Of a DNA stretch of 64,000 nucleotides, positions 11,667-23,600 are shown in pieces. A model generated the notes under the pieces. The model had not been told where the DNA came from. It did not search any database and was given only the letters and a program-made list of their open reading frames with translations. Source of the DNA: Acanthornis magna (taxonomy: Eukaryota > Chordata > Aves > Passeriformes > Acanthizidae). Positions within the stretch are counted from its first letter, which is position 1. Each line of letters begins with the position of its first letter. The stretch lies in the NCBI GenBank assembly GCA_036785705.1, contig JAWUZG010000177.1, positions 1,054,001-1,118,000 of the forward strand. Reading direction: 5' to 3'. The translations under genes were made by a program, and so were the position numbers.

Positions 11667-14600
11667 CTGGCACGAGGAGCTAAGGATGGCAGGGATGGAG
11701 TTCGGTGGATGAAATAGGAAAGCCTTACAAATATGATTAGCTGGTAAAAGATGCTGAGAATATGGAAACTATAAGTGAGATTGAAATGAAGACAAGCTCT
11801 GAGATACCAAACCCCAGTGACTGAACAACTGGAAAACAATGGCATGGCCACTGAAGGTAATCCCCTTTTGATTACACAATTCCCTCTGCTTGCAGACAGG
11901 TCCAAGGGTCAGAGCAGACCCTGCCAACTCAGCAGAGGGTCCAAACAGCAGTTTTTAGAGTTTAGAATATAATGCCGTATGGTAATGCTGTTGGGGAGGA
12001 AGAAATAGGAAAATCTTATAAATATGATTACCTGGCAAAAGATGCTGAGAATATGGAAACTATAAGCGAGATTGAAATGAAGACAAGCTTTGAGATACCA
12101 AACCCCAGTGACTGAACAACTGGAAAACAATGGCATGGCCACTGAAGGTAATCCACTTTTCATTAAACAATTCCCCTTTTGATTAAACAATCCCCTCTGC
12201 TTGCAGACAGCTCCAAGGGTCAGAGCAGACCCTACCAACTCGGCAGAGGGTCCAAAAAGCAGTTTTTAGAGTTTAAAATATAACGCCGTATGGTAATGCA
12301 ATGACTCTCATAGGCTGTATGTAAATGTTGTAGGATTTGTATCTTGTTCTAGATTGGTTAGTGAAAATTAGAATATTCAGCACAGAAGATGATTTATTGT
12401 ATTGTAAACGGCAACCACGGCATTCTATTCTATTCTATTCTATTCTATTCTATTCTATTCTATTCTATTCTATTCTATTCTACTCTATTCCATTCCATTC
12501 CATTCTATTTTATTCTAATTCTATTCCATTCCATTCCACTCCATTCCATTCTGTATTCTATTCTGTGCTTTTCTTCTCTCTCTCTCTCTCACCTCTCTGC
12601 CCTGCTCTGAGCTGTGTCTGGCAGCTCCTGGCAGCTCCCCTACCCCCACGCCCTCTCACAATAAACCTCATGCTCTAAGACCAAACTCCAGAGATCTCTC
12701 GTCTCCATCCCAACCGTCTGAAACAAAACTGGGGACAAATCCCACAGCTGGGAATTCCCAGGTGGCCTTTTGGGGATGGGGAGGAGAAGGGAGCCTGGTG
12801 TGGGTGGGGGAAATTCCCTCCTTAGGGCAGCATCTCCACGACAAACTCAGGACATCCCAAATCCCAGATTCCCCACTGGAACTGGCAAAAGGTGGACAAT
12901 CCCACCGAGCTGAGGGAAGCTCCAGATTCCCTCCTTAGAGCAGCGTCTCCATGACAAACTCCACCACAAACTCAGGACATCCCAAATCGCAGATTCCCTC
13001 CTCAGAGAAGTGTCTCTACGACAAACTTGGGACATCCCAAATCGCAGATTTCCCCACTGGAATTGGCAAAAGGTGGACAATCCCACAGAGCCAAGGGAAG
13101 CTCCATATTCCCTCCTTAAGGCAGTGTCTCCATGACAAACCTGGGACATCCCAAATCCCAGATTTCCCCACTGGAATTGGCAAAGGTTGGACAATCCCAC
13201 AGAGCCGAGGGAAGCTCCAGATTCCCTTCATAGGGAAGCGTCTCCATGACAAACTCCACCACAAACTCAGGACATCCCAAATCCCAGATTCCCTCCTTAG
13301 GGCAGCGTCTCCAGGACACACTCATGACATCCCAAATCTCAGATTCCCTCCTCAGGTCAGCATCTCCATCACAAACTCGGGACATCCCAAATCCCAGATT
13401 CCCCACTGGAATTGGCAAAGGTGGACAATCCCACAGAGCTGACGGAAGCTCCAGACTCCTCCATTCACATGGAGCAGAAATCCCAGAATCCCACAACGAA
13501 CCAGGTTGGAAAAGACCTTTGAGATCATCGAGTCCAACCTAAAAAAACAACAACAAAAGTGCCCTTTCCCTGCGTTTTTGGAGTTCCACAAAGCTCAGCT
13601 CCCGAGGATTCAGGAACCCAACCCCAATTCCTGCTGTGCCACCCCACTCCAGCTGAGCTGGGATGAAGGATAAAGGATAAAGGATAAAGGATAAAGGATA
13701 AAGGATACTGCGTGATGACGTTCATGAAGAGGTAGAACCACATGATTGGCAGGGTCAGGCCGATCACCGGCACCTGGAACAGCTCTGCAGGGAAAATAAC
13801 AAGGAAAAATTAGGAAAAACGAGGAAAAATGAGGGAAAACGAGGAAAAACAAGGAAAAATGAGGAGAAATGAGGAAAAACAAGGGAAAATGAGGAAAAAG
13901 AGCTGAGGAGAAAAGCTCTGTCTCGCTCTTCTGTGGTGCTGTCACACCTGGAGGAACCCATGGAGCTCCCATGGCAAATCCAGTGGAGCACCAGCAGAAC
14001 AAATCCCAGCAGGTCCACGTTTACCTCCCTCCTGGAGGACTGGGCCCTTTCACTCCCATTTTTGAACTCCCACGTTCCTTTTCCCAGGAATCATTCTCAG
14101 ATGTGGCTGTGCCCAACTCTGTGTGGGCATTAGTGAGGAATTTGGGTTTTAATCATGGAATGGTTCCTCAGAGCCCACCCAGTGCCACCCCTGCCATGGC
14201 AGGGACACCTCCCACTGTCCCAGGCTGCTCCAAGCCAGAAAATTCCTCAAAATGCAGCAGGCTCGACCACCCCAAGGATGGAACTCTTCCCAGAGCATTT
14301 TCCAGAGGCCAGGCAGCTCCAGGAGCGCGGATCCCTCAGCTCAGCACTCACCAGACTGGTTGAAGAGCACGGCGTGGTGGTAAATGTTGGGAGCCAGCAG
14401 CAGGAATCCAGGCAGCGGCAACGCGTGCTGGGGGAGAAAAATCCATGGTGGGCTCAGGGGAGGGGCTAACGATGCCTGAAGGATTTTTAGTTTCTATTTT
14501 TCATGTGTCTGTAGTTTGGGGTGTAGCTCCAGGCTCCATAGAAAGTGCTAAAAACCTCTGTTCACAGAATTTTAGACAAAACAATTCCTCGCAGTTGGAA

Positions 14601-17600
14601 ATCCAAGGACACTTGACTGCCTCAGAGCCCCAAAATATGGAACCAACAGTGAATTGGGGGAGTGAATTTGGGGTGGTTGACATCATCACCTGAAGGTGTG
14701 ATTGGAGAATTGAGGCTCAATATGTTAATGGACAGAACTTCTAAAATGTGCAGAACTCGTGACTCGCTGTCCATTTTGGGTGTGACCTCTCGAGTGGGCT
14801 CTGTCTGCCCTGAATGCACCTAAAGGCCTTTCATAAATTAATCTTTATAATTTTTATAATTTAATAAATAAATTAATAAATTTAATAAATAAATTATAAA
14901 TAAAATTTATAATTTGATAAATAACAAATAATTTAATATATAATTAAATAGTTTTTATTCTCCCAACTCTGTCTAGCCTCCTGTTTTAGGAAGCCCTGAT
15001 CTAGGCATCACTTCCACCTCAATTCCCACCCTGGATGAGGCAGCCTGGGATCCTTTCCGTGGGATCCTTTCTGTGGGATCCTTTCGGGGCAGGAAAAGCC
15101 CCAGGGACTCACATTGTAGAACAGAGCCTCCTTGGAGTGCTTCCCGAAGCGCTTGTAGAGCATCTCCTGGAAAATGCCCATCCTGGCAGACATCAGCAGC
15201 GCGAAGGTCAGGGCGGCGATGCCTGCAAGAGAAGCACAGCCCTGCACTGCAGCTCAGGGGGAGCAGCTGGAAACCACAAAATTTGGGGGAAAAAAAGGCA
15301 AATCGTTCAGGCTTGATAAGAAAACTGATAACGATCCTGGGGCCATGGGTTTGGTTATGAGATGCCAAGAGACCTCTGAAAAATGGGAGCTGGTGGGAGA
15401 GCAGGGATGCAGTTTGTGCCACTGCTGGCAATGATCGATCCCAGATTTCCCAAAGAGCCACCAACAGACCCAAAACCACACTCCAGTGCCAGACTCTAAA
15501 GTGCTCCTGAAAGTCCTTTGAAGTCCTCATGGAAGGACTCCTTCTCCATGGAATCTTGGGCTGGAGGAGCACAGGGATGAGGCACAGCCTCTCCAAGCAC
15601 AGCCCTGCACTGCAGCTCAGGGGAAGCAGCTGGAAACCACAAAATTTGGGGGAAAAAAGGCAAATCGTCCAGGCTTGATAAGAAAACTGATAACGATCCT
15701 GGGGGCATGGGTTTGGTTATGAGATGCCAAGAGATCTCTGAAAAACAGGAGTTGGTGGGAGAGCAGGGATGCAGTTTGTGCCACTGCTGGCAATGATCAA
15801 TCCCAGATTTCCCAAAGAGCCACCAACAGACCCAAAACCACACTCCAGTGCCAGACTTTAAAGTGCTCCTGAAAGTCCTTTAAAGTCCTCATGGAAGGAG
15901 GACTCCTCCATGGAATTCTGGGCTGGAGATAAACTCAGGGATGAGGCACAGCCTCTCCATGGAATTCTGGGCTGGAGATAAACTCAGGGATGAGGCACAG
16001 CCTCTCCATGGAATTCTGGGCTGGAGAACACAGGGATGAGGCACAGCCTCTCCAAGGAATCCTGGGCTGGAGGAACTCAGGGATGAGGCACAGCCTCTCC
16101 AAGGAATCCTGGGCTGGAGAACTCAGGGATGAGGCACAGCCTCTCCATGGAATCCTGGCCTGGAGAACACAGGGATGAGGCACAGCCTCTCCATGGAATC
16201 TTGGGCTGGAGAACACAGGGATGAGGTACATTCCCCCTCCATGGAATCCTGGGCTGGAGAACTCAGGGATGAGGCACAGCCTCTCCATGGAATCCTGGGC
16301 TGGAGGAGCACAGGAATGAGGCACAGTCCCTCTCCCTGTGTGCCCCAGGCAGAGCTGCTTTTTCCCAGAGAATTCCCGGAGTCCTGCTGGCATCCCAGGA
16401 AAAGGAAACGAGGCCCTCACGTACCCAGCAGCCACCAGAGGAACACCTGGGGTCCATCCTCTTCCTTTAGGCTGGAGTCAGATGCCTGGAGGGAGACACG
16501 AGAGTCACCAGGAGCCACCAGAGCAGAGCTGGGAGCAGCCTTGTGCTTCCCCCTCTGCTTCAGGGAATTCCAGCAGAGATTCCAGCAAAAAAAGGGACAA
16601 TGTTGGATTAAATCAGGATTTTTCCCGAAAGAAACAGCCTGACTTTATGAGATTGAACTCTTTAACCCCAAAAATAATCAGTGTCACTTTTAAAGCTCCC
16701 AAAGCCAGCCCTTCGCCAGGTTCCTCTGTCCCCATCCCAGAGATGAGAAAGAGCTCTGGCCAAGCCTCGCTCAGGTGCTAAAACCTGACCTAAAACCAGG
16801 CTTGTGACCAAGAAATGAAGGAAATCAGGCCGAGGGTACAACTCCAGGCAGCCTGACTTGCCCCAGCTCTTTCCCTGTGGCTCAGGGAAAATGGGATTAT
16901 TCACCTCTGCCACCACTGTCAGTGGAAAATGGGATTATTCACCTTTGCCACACCTGTCAGTGGTTCACAGAAAATGGGATTATTCACCTTTCCACCACTG
17001 TCAGTGGTTCAGGAAAATGGGATTGTTCACTTTTGCCACCACTGTCACTGGCTCAGGGAAAATGGGATTATTCACCTTTGCCACCATCAGTGGTTCACAG
17101 AAAATGGGATTATTCACCTTTCCACCACCGTCAGTGGCTCAGGGAAAAAGGAATTATTCACCTTTGCCACCACTGTCACTGGCTCAGGGAAAATGGGATT
17201 ATTCACCTTTGCCACCACCATCAGTGGTTCACATAAAATGGGATTATTCACCTTTCCCACCACGATCAGTGGTTCACAGAAAATGAGATTATTCACCTCT
17301 GCCACCCCTGCCAGTGGCTCAGGGAAAATGGGATTATTCACCTTTGCCACCACTGTTGGTGGAAAATGGGATTATTCACCTTTCCCACCACCATCAGTGG
17401 TTCACATAAAATGGGATTATTCACCTTTGCCACCACTGTCAGTGGTTCGGGAAAAATGGGATTATTCACCTTTCCACCACTATCAGTGGAAAATGGGATT
17501 ATTCACCTTTGCACCCCTGTCAGTGGCTCACAGAAAATGGGATTATTCACCTTTGCCACCATCAGTGGTTCACAGAAAATGGGATTATTCACCTCTGCTA

Positions 17601-20600
17601 CTACTGTCAGTGGTCCACAGAAAATGGGATTATTCACCTCTCCCACCCATCAGTGACTCAGGGAAAATGGAATTATTCGCCTTTGCCGCCACGGCCAGTG
17701 GAAAATGGGATTATTCACCTTTGCACCACGGCCAGTGGAAAATGGGATTATTCACCTTTGCCGCTACTGTCAGTGGTTCACAGAAAATGGGATTATTCAC
17801 CCTGTCAGCCCCATTCCAAAATCCCAGCCCTGCTGGAAGCTGATCGGGATGAAAACAGAGCCTAACCCTTCCCCAGCCATTCTAAGGAGGAAAAGCTCGG
17901 AAATAATGGGGAATTTGGAGCTTTGACAGCCCCTCATTTCCAATCTCTCGGAGCTGGATTAAGTGCAGCCAATTTTCACTCGAGGCCATTTTCTTGTCCT
18001 CAGCTGACAGGGTCAGGCCGTGGGTGCTGACCCAGGAAAAGCTCTGAGTGCGTTACACATGAATTTCTTTCCCTCCCTCCTGTTCTCCGAGCACAGGCAC
18101 TTTATTTAAGGGTCGGGCTGGATGGAAAATTCCAGCCTGAAAGGAAACAATCTCCTGTGGGATGAAAAAAGGGGAGGCTGAAGATGGCTGAGTTTTGTTT
18201 AGGATTCTCCTGCTCCTCACTGCAAGGAAAGAAAAAACAGCTTGGAGCTGTGGCCAAGAAAAAAAGAGGTTCATTCCTCTTTATTCTGCTTTTTGCTAAA
18301 GCTTTATTCTGCTTTATTCTGCCTTTTTTGCCTTATTCTGCTATTCTGCTTTTGAAAAAAAGAGGTTCATTCCTCTTTATTCTGCTTTTTGAGAGCAAAA
18401 AGCAGAATAAACAGGTTGAAAGACATCTGTAATGAAATTAAATCCCACAGGAAAATAAGGCCAGGAGGAAGAGCTTTCAGGCAGCAGATCCAGAGGTGGG
18501 AGACACCTCAGGTTTCCATGAACAGAGGGAATTTTTCCTGATTGTTCCCAGCCGTGCCCTCGTCCCTGCCCAGTCCTTACCACTTGTTTTGCAGACATGA
18601 AAGTGCAGGTGAAGATGCCCAGGGACACCAGGGCGATGGAGGTGTACTTGGACACGCTGTACCTGCAGGGGGACAAGGCAGATGTCACCAACGCTGGCAC
18701 TGTGCCCATGCCCTGCTTTGCCTCACTCCTGCTCCACCACAGCCCTGAAAATCCTGGAAAATGGCACATTCCCAGCTCCCAACGCTGGGCATTGCTGGCA
18801 GGGCCGACTGACTCTGTAGTTGCACTGTTTTAGAAATCTTTCTCTTCTTTCTCAGGAAGAATAGAGATAAGCTGCATTTTTTACTTTCTTAATCTCTGTA
18901 ATTTCTCTCTCTTAATTTCTTAATCTCTTTGGTACTAGGTGTTGTATAGCTGTGACCAATGGTTTTAGGAGGTGGATTCCCTGCTGACCAATAGTTGCTA
19001 GATTATTAATGGATATATAAAGAAGTTTCTGTAAATAAAGTTTCTCTTTTCGCCATCTTGGGCTCATCTGCCTGCTTCCTCTGCCAGCTCCTGCGAATCT
19101 CAGGAAATCTAAACCAACAACTCAGCTCTGCACCCAAAGGAGCCTTTGTCCCAGGGATTTGTCGCAGTTTATCCCAAAACCTCCAGCCTTGCCTCAGCTC
19201 AGTGCCAGCCGCAACAGCACTGTGTTATCAGCGTGTTATTAACGTGTTATAAACATTATTAATGTGTAATTAACGTTATCAACGTGTTATCAACGTGTTA
19301 TTGACACACCCATTCGCTTGGGTTTAAACAGATCTTTTAGCCTGGCACTCATCCACGCTTCAGTGAAGATGCAGTTTAATAGTTATTAACACGTGATTGA
19401 CGTGTTATCAATGTGTTATCAATGTGTTAACATGCTATTAATGTGTTATACATGTTATTAATGTGCTATTAACATGTTATCCACATCATCCATGTGTTTC
19501 ATCCACGTTATCCATGTGTTTTATCCACGTGTTATCCACATGTTATCAATGTGTTATCCACCTGTTTTGTCCACGTGTTATCCACGTTATCCACGTGTTA
19601 TCTACATGTTTCATCCACATTATCCACGTGTTTATCCACGTATTATCCACGTTATCAATGTGTTATCCATGTTTTGTCCATGTATTATCAATGTGTTATC
19701 CACGTTTTGTCCACGTGTTATCCACGTGTCATCCTTGTGTTATCAACGCGTTATTAACATCTTACCAATGTCTTAGCCACATGCTATCCACGTGTTATTG
19801 TGTTTGATCCATGTGTTATCCATGCGTTATCCACCTGTTTTATCCACATTATCCACATGTTATCAAGGTGTTCTATCCACGTTATCAATGTGTTATCCAC
19901 ATGTTATCCATGTTATTCACGTTAGCCACATTTTATCCACATGTTATCCACGTATTATCTACATGTTTTATCCATGTGTTATCCATGTTATCAATGTGTT
20001 ATGTGTTATAACCACATGCTATCCATGTGCTATCACGTTATCCACATGTTATCCATGTGTTATCAACATGTTTTATCCATGTGTTATCAATGTGTTATCC
20101 ACGTTATCAATGTGTTATCAATGTGTCTTACCCACATGTTATCAGCCTGTTATCAACATGTTATTAACATCTTATCACCATCTTATCCACATGTTATCCA
20201 CGTGTTATCTACGTGTTATCAATGTGTTTTATCCATATGTTATTCACGTTATCCATGTGTTATCCATGTTTTATCCATGTGTTATCCATGTATTATCAAC
20301 GTGTTTTATCCAAGTATTATCCACATGTTATCGATGTGTTATCCACATGTTATCAATATGTTATCAATGTCTTATCCACATGTTATCAGCATGTTATCCA
20401 CATCTTATCACCATCTTATCCACATGCTATCCACGTGTTATCCACGTGTTATCAGCCCTGCTGGAGCCCCAGCTCCCCAGCACAACAGAAGGGCGGCCTG
20501 AGCTCCATCCCAGCACCCACCAGAAGCTGCGGCTGTGTGAAACCTCTTCCCAGCCCTGACCCCTCAGACAAAGGAGGGAGAGAGGTGGGGATGCAGAGGA

Positions 20601-23600
20601 AGGAGCAATTCCAGCCTCTATTCCATGCACAGCTCCCTGTCCCATCAGTAAAATATTTAACAAGAAATAAAATGGCACCAAACACCCCCCAGGATTAAAC
20701 CCATCTTTCCCTGAGGATATGGGAAGAGGTTTGTGATTGGTGCTTTACCTTTTTTTCAGGATGACGATCCCGAGAGCCATGCTCGCTATCAGAGAACCCT
20801 GAAAAAAAAAAGGGGAAAACAAAACAGGAGGTCAGCAGGGCAGAATTCCCCAGATTGGGATGCCCACCCCAAAGGAACACGGCAAACTCAGGATGATGGA
20901 CGCCAAAACACCAAGAGAAACGCCAGGTTTGAATCAGGAAAACCGACAGAGAGAAGGAGCAGCTTCCTTAAGGTTGGATTTTGGGAAAATTCCTTCCCTG
21001 AATGGGCTGCCCAGGGCAATGGGGAGGGATAAAAAACAGTGAGGATGTGGCACTTGGGGACACGATGGCCTTGGCAGTGCTGGGAATGGTTGGACTCCGT
21101 GAACTTCAAAGTTCTTTTCCAACCTAAAGGATTCTGGGATTTCATTCACCCAGGAAAAAGGGAGAAGGTGAAATGGGAACAAGGATCCTGAGTTGGATCT
21201 CCTGACCAGGACACCTCCCTTCTGTTCTGGCCCTCTGGTGACGCTCAGTGTGTGACCAGAGCGCGGCCAAATGCCACTGGTTTAACTGGGAACAGGAGCC
21301 CAGCCCCAGGGATTGGCTGCAGGAGCAGAGCCACCCCTCACAATTAATTTGGGACAGGTCTCCTGCAGGGTTCTGTCCTGTGTCACCTCCCCTGACTGCA
21401 GATATCCCACCCCGGGATGTGCTGTGGGAGAACAGCTCCCATCAGGAGATTTTGTTATTCCCAACAGCTTTGGCTCCATTTCCTTGGGCTTTAACACATC
21501 TTTTAGCCTGGCCCTCATCCACACTTCAGTGAAGATGTAGAGGTTTTTTTGAGTTTTTTTTCGTTCCTTTTTTTTTTTTTGGTTGGTTGGTTGGGTTTTT
21601 TTTTGTTTGGTTGGTTTTTTGGGTTTTTTTTGTTTGCTTTGTTCTGTTTTATGTTTTTGGGGTTTTTTTTCCCCAAAGTTGGTTGTTTTTTTTTTTCCAA
21701 AGCAGAGACCTGTGCAGGTGGAACCAGGCCAAATCCCAAATCCCAAATCCCAAACCCCAAATCTCAAATCCCAAATCCCAAATCCCAAATCCATGGTCTC
21801 TGACCTGGGATATCCAAGACTAAAACGTGAAACCGTTGTTGGCAGGGAAAGCTCGGATCCCTTTTGTCCAGCAACTCAGCTCGTCCAGGGCTGGCAGCCA
21901 GACTTTTGTCACTGTCACTTCCCCCTCACCTCTGGAATTCCAAAGGAGTTGGAGCCTGTTTCCCTGCCTGCCCTTTCTGCTGGAATTTAATGATCAACAC
22001 CACCAAGTGAGAACTGAGGAGGAGGAGGAGGAGGACGAGGAAGAGGAGGAGGAAGAGGAGAAGGAGGAGGAGGACGAGGACGACGAGGAGAAAGAGGAGG
22101 AAGAAGAGGAGGAGGAAGAGGAGGAAGAGGAGGATGAGGAGGAGGAAGAGGAGGAGGAGTAGGATGAGGACAAGGAGGCCAAGGAGGAGGAGGAGGCTGA
22201 GAAGGACTAGGACGAGGAGGACGAGGAGGTGGATGAGGACAAGGAGGATGAGGAGGAGGATGAGGAGGATGAGGAGGGTGAGGAGGGTGAGGAGGGTGAG
22301 GAGGGTGAGGAGGGTGAGGAGGGTGAGGAGGGTGAGGAGGGTGAGGAGGGTGAGGAGGACAAGGAGGACAAGGAGGACAAGGAGGCCAAGGAGGAGGAGG
22401 AGGCTGAGAAGGACTAGGACGAGGAGGACGAGGAGGTGGATGAGGACGAGGAGGATGAGGAGGAGGATGAGGAGGATGAGGAGGATGAGGAGGATGAGGA
22501 GGATGAGGCCGAGGAAGAGGAGGAGGAGGCCAAGGAGGATGAGGAGGCCGAGGATGAGGCCGAGGAGGCCGAGGCTCACCGAGCGGAAGATCATGTGCAG
22601 CGGCATGGCGATGTTCAGGTTCAGGGCGTAGTTATTGACCACGCTGACGGTGAAGAACATGGCCACCATGATGAAATAGTTCCTGGAACACGGAAAAATA
22701 CCTGAGAGCTGTGCAGGAACCTCCCTGGGATGCTGGGAGAGCCCCCAGGAATGATCATGGGACGCATGGAAGGGCTAGAGCAGAGCGCAGCTCTTGGGGC
22801 CGTACCAAGATCATCCCCAGTGGGGAAATGCAAAGGGAATTTGGGTGACTTTCCAAGTTATTTTCTCCCTTCCCATTCCCACCATGCCAAATCCCTTAGA
22901 TAAAAAGCTCTTTAAACACGGCAAACTCTTCACCATGCAAAACTCTGCCCTGTTCCTTGACAGGGAACGATCTGATGGCAATTTCCCATAAAGAATTCCC
23001 GATAAACCAGTTCATATTTTATCAGGCCTGACAGCTTCCCAATGTAGCCCTGCAAATGCTGCAGGATGGATGGGATTTTGACAGGATACATGGATAAGCC
23101 ATTTTATGAAATGCTTTTTTGGAGGTAAGAGAGAGCCTGGGAAAACCCTGGGATTTTGGGGTTGCACCAACCAATACCTGATGGGGATGGCTGGGCGCTT
23201 CCTCCCGAAGTTGGCCTCGAAGATAAAACCTTCCACGGCAATAAACAGGAACTGGGAGAAGGTCACGATGTTGCCACATCCTGGGAACTGCCTGCAGGGT
23301 GGAGAGGGAAGAGAAGGCTCAGAGCCAGGCCATGGAGAGCAAACACTGGGCTCCAAGAAAAGGAGGTGACAGCTCCTTATCCCAGAGTGGGAGAGGTTTT
23401 ATTCCTTTCCCTGCCCAGGTTAAATGTTGCTGTCGAGACGGTCATGGCAAATAAAGAGTTCACCACAGCAGCTTCTTGGTCAGAGGAAAGGAAGAAGTAA
23501 CTCTTTATTTTCCAGAGCCTTTTTATACTATTTTCTAACTTTCATGTCACACATCCATTGGCTCTCAATTCGCCACCCCACAATATCCTTGGCTACCTAC

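Noticed and set aside
11414..12238. Extended minus frames upstream of SLC35B4 exon 10 (MDLSASRG..., MVGSALTL...)
   Set aside because: They lie in intron 9 within duplicated LTR-like sequence; homology to SLC35B4 starts only at the acceptor at 11,666.
13933..14469. Plus-strand frames overlapping SLC35B4 exon 8
   Set aside because: Shadows of the minus-strand exon and adjacent CR1; no plus-strand splice structure.
19463..20698. TTATCCACA-like boxes as a bacterial DnaA-type replication origin
   Set aside because: The match is the minisatellite unit itself; the surrounding genes are spliced vertebrate genes, so a bacterial origin makes no sense.
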